Assembly: GCF_030687495.1 (NCBI RefSeq)
Contig: NZ_CP117435.1
Span: 1,922,001 to 1,986,000, forward strand
Length of the DNA stretch: 64,000 nucleotides
Source: Pseudomonas sp. FP453
Lineage (GTDB): Bacteria > Pseudomonadota > Gammaproteobacteria > Pseudomonadales > Pseudomonadaceae
Direction: 5' to 3'
Notes under the pieces: model-generated
The model's database searches: none
Seen by the model: the letters and a program-made list of their open reading frames with translations, nothing else
What the model was told of the DNA's origin: nothing
Part shown: one piece after another, positions 26,542 to 35,322 of the stretch
Position numbering within the stretch: the first letter of the stretch is position 1
Layout: the number at the start of each line of letters is the position of its first letter
Position numbers and translations under genes: made by a program

Positions 26542-26946
26542 ATGCAATACCCAATCTGTATCGAATGGGGCGATGACTTCACCGCCACCGGTATTCAGAT
26601 CCCCGATATTCCGGGCGCCGTCACCGCCGGGGACAGTTTTGAAGAGGCGTATAACGCCGCCGTGGAAGTGGCCCATATCATGCTGCAAGAGATCGCCGCC
26701 GAGGGCGGGCCGATTCCGATGCCCACCTCGGTGGCCAATCATCACGCTCACGAAGACTATGCCGGCATGGGCTGGGGCATGTTGGAGCTGGATATCTCGC
26801 CCTATCTGGGCAAGACCGAGAAGGTCAATGTGACCTTGCCCGGTTATGTCATCCAGCGTATCGACCGCTATGTGCGCGAGCACAAGGTCAAAAGCCGCTC
26901 GTCATTCCTGGCGGATGCGGCCTTGGAGAAGTTGGTGCGTTCGTGA
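26542..26946 (+). CDS. hicB: HicB family antitoxin
   Basis: 134 aa. The N-terminal partial RNase H-like domain starts MQYPICIEWGDDFTATGIQI and contains DIPGAVTAGDSFEEAYNAAV. The C-terminal ribbon-helix-helix DNA-binding part is VNVTLPGYVIQRIDRYVREH with SRSSFLADAALEKL. It neutralises HicA and probably autoregulates the pair. The SD AAGGAGAG stands nine bases before the ATG. Confidence 0.93.
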   Translation: MQYPICIEWGDDFTATGIQIPDIPGAVTAGDSFEEAYNAAVEVAHIMLQEIAAEGGPIPMPTSVANHHAHEDYAGMGWGMLELDISPYLGKTEKVNVTLPGYVIQRIDRYVREHKVKSRSSFLADAALEKLVRS

Positions 26947-27314
26947 CAAATGCGCTCGGCGGGTGCCAGGTTGGGTCCGGTCAGGTGTGGCGCGCAATGT
27001 TGAGTGGATATGTCCCGCTCGATGGGGAAATGGAGAAGTTCAATAACGTCGATTTCTAAGACTTTGTTTTTTCTGTTTTAGAACAATTGGATGTGTCGCT
27101 GAAGTTAGTGTTGTTGAATATATATTGCAACTGATTGAATGCTTGTGATGCTGCATGTCTCAAAAGTTTTAAGTGTTTCGACTGTAACTGAAAACAGCTT
27201 GGTGTGGCGCTTTTTAGTGTGCAAGTTTATCTCGGTAACGGTTGGCCAGCCTGGCATGGTACCGGGCTGGCCAGTGCGTTATTTCTTGTTTCTAAAACAT
27301 AAGGGCGCAGCACA
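26947..27314. other. AT-rich non-coding stretch with an inverted repeat
   Basis: 368 bases without a gene. From about 27060 to 27240 the composition is clearly AT-rich against the surrounding GC-rich DNA. An inverted repeat with 9-bp arms (TGGCCAGCC, 27243-27251 with 27265-27273, 13-base loop) lies about 40 bases before the serralysin gene; it could be an operator or a leader hairpin. The base composition supports horizontal acquisition of this segment. Confidence 0.6.
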
Positions 27315-28841
27315 ATGAATGTTTCTAATCCAATCGCAATGAACACTTTCTGTGGTTTACCTAAATCCGATGCTGGTTCATATGGCGTAGGCTTCAATCA
27401 CAAGCAGTCCTTCACGACAGACCAGGCGGCCAAGCAGATCACACGTGAAAACTTGCGTTTCCATGACCGTAACAGCGACCAGTCAATCGATCTGAACTAC
27501 AAGGTTGACGAGAGTTTCAGTACCCGGCAGAAGCAACGCGTTCGCCAGGCGGTCCAGGCCTGGCAGGATGTGGCAAATATCAATTTCCGGGAAGGTCCGG
27601 GCAACACGGACGGTGCCGTCCACATCTATAACAACCCGCGGGGCGATCGTGGCGTCGCCACCTCCCCCCATCGTTCCGTTACCCGTACCACGGCGACGGT
27701 TGGCACCGCCGGCGAGAGCGGTTCGCCTGCGCTGAGCAGCCACTTCATGCTGACCGCCGTTCATGAAATAGGTCACGCCATTGGCCTGCAACACCCAGGT
27801 AACTACAACGGCGAGGGTGCCAATTACACCAACGGTGCGGTGTACGCTCAGGACACACAAGCACGCACCGTGATGAGTTACTGGTCGGAGCGAAACCAGC
27901 CGGGTCACGACTTCAATTCGCTGAAACCGTCCGCGCCCATGATGGATGACATTGCGGCGGTCCAGCGCCTGTACGGGGCCAATCACAAAACCCGTGCCAC
28001 AGACACCACCTACGGCTTCAATTCCAATACCGAGCGTGAGGCCATGAGCCTGAAAAGCGCGAGGGACAAGCCCATTTTCTGCGTGTGGGATGGGGGCGGG
28101 ATCGACACCCTGGATTTTTCCGGGTTTTCCCAAGCCCAGAAGATCGACCTGAATGCAGAGTCGTTTTCTGATGTTGCGGGGTTGAAGGGCAATGTGTCGA
28201 TCGCCCGGGGATGCCTGGTTGAAAACGCTGTCGGCGGTTCCGGCCCGGATAAAATTGTCGGCAATCAGGTCGCCAATCGCCTCAAGGGAGGCGCCGACGC
28301 CGACTCACTGAGAGGAGGAGACGGTGCGGATACGTTTGTCTACGACAAGGCCAGTGATTCCACGCCGCAGCGGCCTGATACGCTCGAGGACTTCACTAGC
28401 GGCAGCGATAAGATCGACGTGTCGGGAGCGATGAAAGAAGCGGGGGTGCGAGCCCTTGTGTTCACGGATCGGTTCAGCGGACGAGCGGGTGAGGCGGTAC
28501 TCAAGCACGACGCCAGTTCCGGCCGCTCAAGCCTGGCGATTGACCTGAAGGGCAGCGGCAGCGCGGATCTGTTGATCAACAGCAAACGCGAGATCCGGGC
28601 TGGCGATGTAGTGTGGGTAGGCAGCCCCCCAGAGGTTGGTCCTGCACCGGCACCAGCTCCCATACCGGCACCAATGCCTGCACCTACACCTGCGCCCCCC
28701 CAGCCACTGGATTCAATCGTGGAAAATCAGGCTCACATGGCCCAGATGCTTGCCAAGGTAGTGTCTGCATTCATTTTGCAGTTGCTAGGTTTTTTTTCGC
28801 GACTTTCAGGCCAAGTGTCCACGGGTAAGCAGCGTGTGTGA
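27315..28841 (+). CDS. Serralysin-like M10 metalloprotease with atypical C-terminal extension
   Basis: 508 aa. The metzincin zinc site is HEIGHAIGLQH (H150, E151, H154, H160), and the Met-turn is MSYW (M187, Y189). A short calcium-binding RTX-like region (GGSGPDKIVGN, LKGGADADSLRGGDGADTF) and the serralysin C-terminal domain follow to about residue 436. The last 72 residues are not serralysin-like: a Pro-Ala linker (PAPAPIPAPMPAPTPAPP) and a hydrophobic helix (AKVVSAFILQLLGFFSRL). The usual type I secretion C-terminus is therefore absent. No aprDEF exporter or inhibitor gene is adjacent. Typical AprA is about 480 aa. Confidence 0.88.
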   Translation: MNVSNPIAMNTFCGLPKSDAGSYGVGFNHKQSFTTDQAAKQITRENLRFHDRNSDQSIDLNYKVDESFSTRQKQRVRQAVQAWQDVANINFREGPGNTDGAVHIYNNPRGDRGVATSPHRSVTRTTATVGTAGESGSPALSSHFMLTAVHEIGHAIGLQHPGNYNGEGANYTNGAVYAQDTQARTVMSYWSERNQPGHDFNSLKPSAPMMDDIAAVQRLYGANHKTRATDTTYGFNSNTEREAMSLKSARDKPIFCVWDGGGIDTLDFSGFSQAQKIDLNAESFSDVAGLKGNVSIARGCLVENAVGGSGPDKIVGNQVANRLKGGADADSLRGGDGADTFVYDKASDSTPQRPDTLEDFTSGSDKIDVSGAMKEAGVRALVFTDRFSGRAGEAVLKHDASSGRSSLAIDLKGSGSADLLINSKREIRAGDVVWVGSPPEVGPAPAPAPIPAPMPAPTPAPPQPLDSIVENQAHMAQMLAKVVSAFILQLLGFFSRLSGQVSTGKQRV

Positions 28842-28870
28842 GACAGGCTGTAATCCAGCTGCACCACTGA

Positions 28871-30067
28871 TCAGGCTGCGACCACCGCAACCTGGCGGGA
28901 AACACTCAAGAACCGCAACAACGCCACCAGCGGGAACGCGCTGCCCACCAGCATCACGCCCAGCCAGCCGCCGTGTTCGTACACGCTGCTGGCAATCGCC
29001 GAGCCGAAGGCGCCCCCGATGAAGATGCTGGTCATGTACAGCGCGTTCAGGCGGCTGCGGCTGTTGGCGTCGAGGGCGTAGATCGCGCGCTGGCCGAGGA
29101 CCATGTTCATCTGCACGCAGAAATCCAGCACCACGCCGGTGACGGCCAGGCCGATCACGCTGTACAGCGGGTGGACGAAGGCCGGCAGAAAGCTCAACGC
29201 GGCAAACAGCATGGCCAGCAACGAAGCGCGGTGGGTGTGGCCCGCATCCGCCAGGCGGCCGGCGATGGGCGCGGCGATGGCGCCGAGGGCACCGACCAGG
29301 GCAAACAGGGCGATCTCGCTTTGGCTCAGGCCGTGATTGCGCGCCAGTTCCAGCGGCGCGGCGGTCCAGAACAGGCTGAACGTGGCGAACATGCCACCCT
29401 GGTAGAACGCCCGTTGGCGCAGCACTGGTTGCTTGCGCAGCAGGGTGCCGAGGGAACGCAGCAACTGGCCGTAGGTGGCGCTGTGGTCCGGCTGGCGCTT
29501 GGGGATGGTGATCAGCAGGACCACGCTGATAAACGCCATCAACCCGGCTGCAGCCATGAACATCGCGCGCCAGCCGAAGTGGTCGGCCACGACGCTGGAC
29601 ACTGGTCGCGCCAGCAGGATGCCGAGCAACAGGCCGCCCATGATGCTGCCGACTACCCGGCCACGGGACTCGGCCGGCGCCAGGTGCGCGGCCAGCGGGA
29701 TGAGGATCTGCACCGACACCGAGCTGAAGCCGATCAGCAACGACACCAGCAGGAACAGGTTCGGCTGCTGGATAAACGCCGCACCGAGCAGGCTGGCGAT
29801 GGCGAGCACTGTGGTGCTGATCATCAGCTTGCGGTTTTCCAGCAAGTCGCCCAGGGGCACCAGGAAAAACAGGCCAAGGGCGTAGCCGATTTGTGTCAGC
29901 GACACGATCAGGCTGGCCATGGCCGGTGTGAGGCCGATGTCCGGAGCGATCAGCTCGATGACCGGCTGCGCGTAGTAGATGTTGGCAACGATGGCGCCGC
30001 AGCAGAACGCAAACAGCATCACCATCCCGCGGGTCATGGTGCTTGAGGTGTGTGGGGTAGCGTTCAT
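28871..30067 (-). CDS. MFS transporter (arabinose efflux/YnfM-like)
   Basis: 398 aa from ATG 30065-30067. Twelve hydrophobic segments; the MFS motif A-like loop is LVPLGDLLENRKLMIS after TM2, and a second-half copy is IAGRLADAGHTHRASL. It begins with a short Ser/Thr-rich tail, then GMVMLFAFCCGAIVANIYYA, typical of the drug/sugar efflux MFS of pseudomonads (DHA1-like). It is divergent from the DUF5666-like gene. The substrate is unknown. Confidence 0.85.
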   Translation of the reverse strand: MNATPHTSSTMTRGMVMLFAFCCGAIVANIYYAQPVIELIAPDIGLTPAMASLIVSLTQIGYALGLFFLVPLGDLLENRKLMISTTVLAIASLLGAAFIQQPNLFLLVSLLIGFSSVSVQILIPLAAHLAPAESRGRVVGSIMGGLLLGILLARPVSSVVADHFGWRAMFMAAAGLMAFISVVLLITIPKRQPDHSATYGQLLRSLGTLLRKQPVLRQRAFYQGGMFATFSLFWTAAPLELARNHGLSQSEIALFALVGALGAIAAPIAGRLADAGHTHRASLLAMLFAALSFLPAFVHPLYSVIGLAVTGVVLDFCVQMNMVLGQRAIYALDANSRSRLNALYMTSIFIGGAFGSAIASSVYEHGGWLGVMLVGSAFPLVALLRFLSVSRQVAVVAA

Positions 30068-30240
30068 GGTGGTCTCATAAAAGCGAAGGAAGATGGCGTG
30101 CGAGAGTAAAGACAAGGCCCGTTGGGCAGAAGGCTGCTGGCGGTGATAACACTCATGCCGCAAATTAATGACTGAATCGTTAACTTTCGCCTCGAACGGC
30201 GATGATACATTCAGACACAACTGCCGAAACAGGAAATCCC

Positions 30241-30855
30241 ATGAAGATCACGCTGAACAAGATGCTCCTGGCTTCAACCCTCGCCGCCGCCATGGCCATG
30301 GGCCTGGCCCACGCCGCCGAAGCGCCGCGCGTGGGCGTGCGCGGTGCCATTACCGCCATCGACGGTGACGCCATGCACGTCAAGGTCAACAGCGGCGAAG
30401 ACGTCACCGTGCTGTTGACCCCGGCCACCCAGGTGCGCGCCGTCACCTTGGCCAAGATCGATGAGATCAAGCCGGGCAGCTACATCGGTTCCGCTGCCAT
30501 GCCCAATGCCGACGGCAGCCTGACCGCGCTGGAAGTGCACGTGTTCCCACCGGCGATGGCCGGCACCGGAGACGGGCACCGAGCGTTTGATTTGAAGGAA
30601 GGCAGCAGCATGACCAACGGCACGGTGGGTGACCTGGTGGTGAGCAACGGGCGCACGCTGACGGTGAAGTACAAGGGCGGTGAGCAGAAGATCGTGGTGC
30701 CGGAGGATGTGCCGATCGTCAACCTGGAACCGGGGGATCGCAGCCTGTTGAAGGCGGGGGTGAAGGTGGTGTTGTTTGCGGCGAAGGGCGCGGATGGGAC
30801 GATTACGGCGCAGGCCATCTCCGCCGGCAAGGATGGCGTGACACCACCGATGTGA
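30241..30855 (+). CDS. Periplasmic DUF5666-like protein
   Basis: 204 aa from ATG 30241. A Sec signal peptide (KMLLASTLAAAMAMGLAHA) is followed by two OB-fold-like beta segments, RVGVRGAITAIDGDAMHVKV and TVGDLVVSNGRTLTVKYKGG. This repeat of short strands with a GxI..I.G..l.V pattern is characteristic of DUF5666-type proteins. Cysteine-free. A periplasmic location is expected; function is unknown. It is divergent from the MFS gene and upstream of the metallopeptidase-like gene, from which it is separated by 124 bases. Confidence 0.7.
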   Translation: MKITLNKMLLASTLAAAMAMGLAHAAEAPRVGVRGAITAIDGDAMHVKVNSGEDVTVLLTPATQVRAVTLAKIDEIKPGSYIGSAAMPNADGSLTALEVHVFPPAMAGTGDGHRAFDLKEGSSMTNGTVGDLVVSNGRTLTVKYKGGEQKIVVPEDVPIVNLEPGDRSLLKAGVKVVLFAAKGADGTITAQAISAGKDGVTPPM

Positions 30856-30979
30856 AGGTTTTTTCGTATAGGCCGATTCCGACGCTCTTATAGGTCTCGT
30901 CTGGCAAGACCGCATGACACATCCGCTCTAGATTCGTCGCCTGCATCTTTGCAGGCTGAATCAGGATGGGAACGTCATC

Positions 30980-32341
30980 ATGCGGACGATCAAGGTAGTG
31001 GTGCTGTGGGCGTTTGTGCCGGGAGTCACGGCTGTCGCCGAGCAAAAGCTTACGAATATCAGTAACGAGTCCTACGTCGAACGGATGGCCGCCGCCAGCG
31101 CAGCCGCTTGGCCAAGGTTGGCGACCATGGAGCGCTTGAAGCGACAGACCGGATTTTATGCGCAGGCGCAAATTCTGGTTTACGACGGTACGGCCGCCTG
31201 GTTGATCGATGCAAATGGCTACAAAGCGATTGCCGTGGAACCGGTGCAAGCGCTTGGCTTGTCATCGGACTACAAGACCTTTCAACAACTGTCGTGGGAC
31301 GGTCGCCCGACGGTCTACATGGGGCTAGGCCGTGAGTTGCCTGAGCAAGAGGTGCAACACCTGCTTGGCCATCCTGCTGCCGTGCCTGAGTTGTTTGCAT
31401 TGGCAACCCATGAAGCCTTTCATTTTTTTGCGCAGAAGGGGTGGCAACTGGCTTCGGGCTCGCGCGCCGGGCGCTATCCAGTACAGGCGTTGCCCCGGCA
31501 GTACCGGCAGCAGCTGATCCGCGCCTTATATGCCTCACTGCAAGGCGATGCCGACGCGCTGGGTAAGGCGCGCTACTGGCATGACCGTTGGCAGGCCGAG
31601 TTTCCCCAGGAGGCGCAGGACATCCACTTTTACGACATTGTCGAAGGCACCGCCGAATACATTGAGGGGCTCGCCCGGCGGCTGGCGAGTGGTGTCCCGG
31701 ACACGCCTGAAGCGTGGGCGCAAAGTGTGCGGACGCGCTTCCCGGATGCTGCGGTGTTGTCGTTGGACGGCGAAAGCTACGCATTGGGGGCCTTGGCCAT
31801 TTACCTGTTGGAAGGCACGGATGCGTCGGGGTGGCAGGCAATCGTCGAGGGGCAGGCGCCAGCGCAACGCTTGTTGGCGTCCGTGGCGCCAAGGGGCGAT
31901 GTTCCGGACACGAGGCTCAATCAACGAATCGCGGAGGATGTGAGTGAGCGTAACCGGCATCTGGCACCGGTCATCGACCCTGTCGTCAGCCAGTTGCAGG
32001 ATGCCGCTACCCTACGTCTGTTGGTGCCGATGGCGTCTGTTGCGGGGTCCATCGGCCTGAGTGGCAGCTACCAGGTGGAACAGGTGCCCGAAGAGTTTTT
32101 CGTGGGTTTAATGGCGCGGTTTTCGCTGCCGGGAGGCCATGTCACATTCGACGGCGCGACAGTTGCGCTGGCGGTCAGCAAGTCCTGCGGCGAGGAGGGC
32201 GGGTTTGTGGTGGTGCCATTCGCTGCTGGGGAGTTTGCGGACCGGCAGGCTAGGCGTCTGCAAGTGAAAAGGCAGGGGATGGAGATCGACGTGCCTTTCC
32301 CCGAAAAAGGCGATGGCAATGTCTGGTGTGTCCGTGCGTAA
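30980..32341 (+). CDS. Secreted or periplasmic protein with gluzincin-like HExxH...E motif
   Basis: 453 aa, family not recognised. A signal peptide is likely (VVLWAFVPGVTAVA, cleavage before EQ). H144-E145-x-x-H148 (LATHEAFHFFAQKG) is followed 74 residues later by E222 in FYDIVEGTAEYIEGLARRL, the spacing and helix context of gluzincin/peptidase MA zinc sites. The rest shows no known accessory domain. The C-terminal 90 residues are beta-rich with two cysteines (SKSCGEEGG and NVWCVRA) that could form a disulfide. Peptidase activity is inferred from the motif only. A bidirectional terminator follows. Confidence 0.65.
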   Translation: MRTIKVVVLWAFVPGVTAVAEQKLTNISNESYVERMAAASAAAWPRLATMERLKRQTGFYAQAQILVYDGTAAWLIDANGYKAIAVEPVQALGLSSDYKTFQQLSWDGRPTVYMGLGRELPEQEVQHLLGHPAAVPELFALATHEAFHFFAQKGWQLASGSRAGRYPVQALPRQYRQQLIRALYASLQGDADALGKARYWHDRWQAEFPQEAQDIHFYDIVEGTAEYIEGLARRLASGVPDTPEAWAQSVRTRFPDAAVLSLDGESYALGALAIYLLEGTDASGWQAIVEGQAPAQRLLASVAPRGDVPDTRLNQRIAEDVSERNRHLAPVIDPVVSQLQDAATLRLLVPMASVAGSIGLSGSYQVEQVPEEFFVGLMARFSLPGGHVTFDGATVALAVSKSCGEEGGFVVVPFAAGEFADRQARRLQVKRQGMEIDVPFPEKGDGNVWCVRA

Positions 32342-32345
32342 AAGT

Positions 32346-32371
32346 AAAAGCCCCTGGATTCAGGGGCTTTT
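32346..32371. terminator. Bidirectional intrinsic terminator
   Basis: Perfect 11-bp stem AAAAGCCCCTG/CAGGGGCTTTT with a 4-base loop, between the convergent metallopeptidase-like gene and sbp; both strands end in a T-run. Confidence 0.9.
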
Positions 32372-32385
32372 AGCTGACTCAGGCT

Positions 32386-33390
32386 TTATTGGCCGCTGTA
32401 GATCTGGTCAAACACCCCACCATCATTGAAGTGGGTTTTCTGCACGGTGCGCCAGTCACCAAAGGTCTTCTCCACCGACAGGAAGTCGACTTTCGGGAAG
32501 CGGTCGGTGTACTTGGCCAGCACTTTCGGGTCACGTGGACGCAGGTAATTGTTGGCCGCGATTTCCTGGCCTTCTGCCGACCACAGGTACTTCAAGTAGT
32601 CTTCGGCTGCCGCGCGTGTGCCTTTCTTCTCGACCACTTTGTCGACCACCGACACCGGTGGCTCGGCTTCGGCGGAGACGCTTGGGTAGATCACTTCGAA
32701 CTGGTCACGACCAAATTCACGGGCGATCATTTCCGCTTCGTTCTCGAACGTCACCAGCACGTCGCCGATCTGGTTGGTCATGAACGTGGTGGTGGCGGCA
32801 CGGCCGCCGGTATCGAGTACCGGTGCTTGTTTGAACAGCTTGCCGACAAAGGCCTTGGCCTTGTTTTCGTCGCCGCCGTTCTTCAGCACATAACCCCAGG
32901 CCGACAGGTAGGTGTAGCGGCCGTTACCCGAGGTTTTCGGGTTGGGCACGATCACCTGCACGCCATCTTTCAACAGATCTGGCCAGTCTTTCAGGGCTTT
33001 CGGGTTGCCTTTGCGCACGATGAATACGGTGGCGGAGGTGAACGGCGCGCTGTTGTTCGGCAGGCGGGTGACCCAGTTGTCCGGCACCAGTTTGCCGTTG
33101 TCCACCAGGGCGTTGATGTCGGTGGCCATGTTCATGGTGATCACGTCAGCGGGCAGGCCGTCGATCACCGAACGCGCTTGTTTGCTCGAACCGCCGAAGG
33201 ACATTTGCAAGGTCAGCTTGTCATTCGGGTGCTCGGCGTCCCAGTGCTTCTGGAACGCAGCGTTGTAGTCCTTGTAGAAATCGCGCATCACGTCGTAGGA
33301 GACGTTAAGCAGTGTCACGGGGGCAGCCTGGACGGCGCCCGCCAGGGCAAGACCGGCGGCCAGTAGGGAGGCGCTTACGAGTTTTTTCAC
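32386..33390 (-). CDS. sbp: Sulfate-binding periplasmic protein Sbp
   Basis: 334 aa. Signal peptide LVSASLLAAGLALAGAVQA, mature start APVTLLNVSYDVMRDFYKDYN. Sulfate-binding family segments are MSFGGSSKQARSVIDGLPAD, NPKTSGNGRYTYLSAWGY and LRPRDPKVLAKYTDRFP. It delivers sulfate or thiosulfate to the CysTWA importer; no permease genes are adjacent, as is common for the separate sbp of pseudomonads. Sulfur control by CysB is expected from family knowledge, but no site is visible. Confidence 0.94.
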   Translation of the reverse strand: MKKLVSASLLAAGLALAGAVQAAPVTLLNVSYDVMRDFYKDYNAAFQKHWDAEHPNDKLTLQMSFGGSSKQARSVIDGLPADVITMNMATDINALVDNGKLVPDNWVTRLPNNSAPFTSATVFIVRKGNPKALKDWPDLLKDGVQVIVPNPKTSGNGRYTYLSAWGYVLKNGGDENKAKAFVGKLFKQAPVLDTGGRAATTTFMTNQIGDVLVTFENEAEMIAREFGRDQFEVIYPSVSAEAEPPVSVVDKVVEKKGTRAAAEDYLKYLWSAEGQEIAANNYLRPRDPKVLAKYTDRFPKVDFLSVEKTFGDWRTVQKTHFNDGGVFDQIYSGQ

Positions 33391-33483
33391 TGCTCATTCC
33401 TTGTTGTTCGAGAAGATGACGGCAATTTGCCAGCGACTATAGCCGGGCCTGCATAGACGTTTAAAGATTAAAACGCACTTTGC

Positions 33484-34308
33484 TTATTCCACTTTACGAA
33501 AAAGATTACTCCCACAGCGTGCGCAGAATGCCGCGTTGGGCTCATGGCTGCTTTTCTTGCACACCGGGCAGTCGTGTTGCAGCTGCTCACCGCGCATGGC
33601 ACTGGCCAGTTCGGCGGTGAAAATCCCGGTGGGCACGGCAATGATCGAATAACCGGTGATCATCACCAGCGAAGAAATCACCTGGCCCAAGGGCGTCTTC
33701 GGCACGATATCGCCAAAGCCCACGGTGGTCAGGGTCACGATGGCCCAGTAGATGCCCTTGGGAATGCTGGTAAAGCCGTGTTCCGGGCCTTCGATCACGT
33801 ACATCAGGGTGCCGAACACCGTCACCAGGGTGCACACGCTGACCAGGAACACCACGATCTTCTGCTTGCTGCCGCGCAGCGCCGCCATCAGGTAGTTGGC
33901 CTGCTTGAGGTAGGGGCTGAGCTTGAGCACACGGAAGATGCGCAGCATGCGGATGATGCGGATGATCAACAGGTACTGCGCGTCGCTGTAATACAGGGCG
34001 AGGATGCCCGGCACGATGGCCAGCAAGTCCACCAGCCCGTAAAAGCTGAAGGCATAGCGCAACGGCTTGGGCGAGCAATACAGCCGCAGCCCGTACTCGA
34101 TGGCGAAGATGATGGTGAAGCCCCACTCGATGTAGGCCAGCACGTCGGCGTAGTTCTGGTGCACCTCGTCGATGCTGTCGAGCATCACGATCACCAGGGT
34201 GGCGAGGATGATCAGCAGCAAGATGCCGTCAAAGCGCCGCCCGGCATTGGTGTCGGTCTGGAAAATCATGACGTAGAGCCGTTGGCGCCAGTCGTTGTTG
34301 CTGTCCAT
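33484..34308 (-). CDS. Voltage-gated potassium channel-like protein with C-terminal zinc ribbon
   Basis: 274 aa from ATG 34306-34308. Six-transmembrane channel: S4 is a canonical voltage sensor with Arg every third residue (IRIIRMLRIFRVLK), and the pore helix and filter are AIVTLTTVGFGDIVPKT. After S6 (ISSLVMITGYSIIAVPTGIF) a short linker leads to CPVCKKSS...FCARCGSNLF, a CxxC-CxxC zinc ribbon at the very C-terminus. It should conduct K+ across the inner membrane. The zinc ribbon probably aids assembly or gating. It lies beside the urea transporter gene on the same strand. Confidence 0.88.
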   Translation of the reverse strand: MDSNNDWRQRLYVMIFQTDTNAGRRFDGILLLIILATLVIVMLDSIDEVHQNYADVLAYIEWGFTIIFAIEYGLRLYCSPKPLRYAFSFYGLVDLLAIVPGILALYYSDAQYLLIIRIIRMLRIFRVLKLSPYLKQANYLMAALRGSKQKIVVFLVSVCTLVTVFGTLMYVIEGPEHGFTSIPKGIYWAIVTLTTVGFGDIVPKTPLGQVISSLVMITGYSIIAVPTGIFTAELASAMRGEQLQHDCPVCKKSSHEPNAAFCARCGSNLFRKVE

Positions 34309-34339
34309 AAAGCCCGCCTGAATCAGATGTCGAGCAAGC

Positions 34340-35203
34340 CTAGGGGGATTCGAAGGGGCTGTCCATGCGGGGTTTCTGAAGCGTGCGAACACCGGCGCGC
34401 ACCAGCCAGCAGGCGAGGATGAACGGTGCCGTAAGCGCGGGCAGGTGCAGGGCGGCGAAGGCTGGCATCAAGAGGATCGACAGGCCTATGCCCAGCAGTG
34501 GTAGCCAGGGTTGGCGGCGCACTTGGCTCAGGGCCAGTGCGGCCAGCGCCGGGTTGTAACTGTGTAGGCCAAGGAGGGCACCGGTGGCGTCGTCCAGCAG
34601 CAGCGCGACCAGCACGCCGAGACTGGCACCGAGCAAGGCCCACAGTGCGGCGCGCCGGTTGGCCAGCCACAGGCCAAGGGCAATCAGTACGCCCGCCGCC
34701 GGTTGGTCCAGTAGCATGATTTGTGCGAGCCCGGTAAAGGGCGCGGCAACGACGGCGAGGGTATCCGGTTCGACCAGGGCAAGGGCGCCTGGCGGCACGG
34801 TACCCAGCAGCAACCAACCCAGGCCCACGAAGGGCGCTGTGTAGGGCGGCAAGGCTGTCTGTTTCAGCCATTGACGCGTGAGCATCGCCGCCAGGCCGCC
34901 GCACGCCAGGATCAGCGGCGGCAACAAGGCCGACCAGGCGAAGTGCTGGCTGATCAACAAGCCCAGCAGCACGCCGTTATAGCTATAGAGCCCGGCCTGA
35001 CGCTCGGCCTTGGGATAACCCCGGCGCTGGGCCGTGAGCAAACCCGCGACGCCACCGAGCAACGCGCCGCCGAACAAGGCCGGGGCGCCGATCAGGATGG
35101 CCAGCAGGCACAGCAGGCCGCACAGTGGCTGGCGCTGCAGGAATATCTGGCTGAAGCCGTTGAGCAGGGCTTCGGCCCAGTCGGGGCAAGTTGGGTTATG
35201 CAT
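34340..35203 (-). CDS. Urea transporter (UT family)
   Basis: 287 aa of nearly continuous hydrophobic segments in two pseudo-repeats. The duplicated UT signature appears as AGLYSYNGVLLGLLIS in the first half and LGLHSYNPALAALALS in the second. The first half has FSQIFLQRQPLCGLLCLLAI before it, typical of bacterial UT proteins. It facilitates urea passage across the inner membrane. No urease genes lie in the window. It ends 31 bases before the potassium channel gene. Confidence 0.87.
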   Translation of the reverse strand: MHNPTCPDWAEALLNGFSQIFLQRQPLCGLLCLLAILIGAPALFGGALLGGVAGLLTAQRRGYPKAERQAGLYSYNGVLLGLLISQHFAWSALLPPLILACGGLAAMLTRQWLKQTALPPYTAPFVGLGWLLLGTVPPGALALVEPDTLAVVAAPFTGLAQIMLLDQPAAGVLIALGLWLANRRAALWALLGASLGVLVALLLDDATGALLGLHSYNPALAALALSQVRRQPWLPLLGIGLSILLMPAFAALHLPALTAPFILACWLVRAGVRTLQKPRMDSPFESP

Positions 35204-35234
35204 AGGGGTAAGTCAGTTAGACCGAGTTGCCCTT

Positions 35235-35306
35235 ATCGCAGGCAAGCCAGCTCCCACACTTGAATTGCGAATACGTTCAAAATGTGGGAGCGGGCTTGCC
35301 CGCGAT
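35235..35306. repeat. REP doublet, one T-type and one C-type arm (outward order)
   Basis: Left arm (complement of TGTGGGAGCTGGCTTGCCTG) 35235-35258; right arm TGTGGGAGCGGGCTTGCCCG from 35283. It lies between the urea transporter and the pyruvate kinase genes. Confidence 0.92.
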
Positions 35307-35322
35307 GAGGTCCGAACAGACG

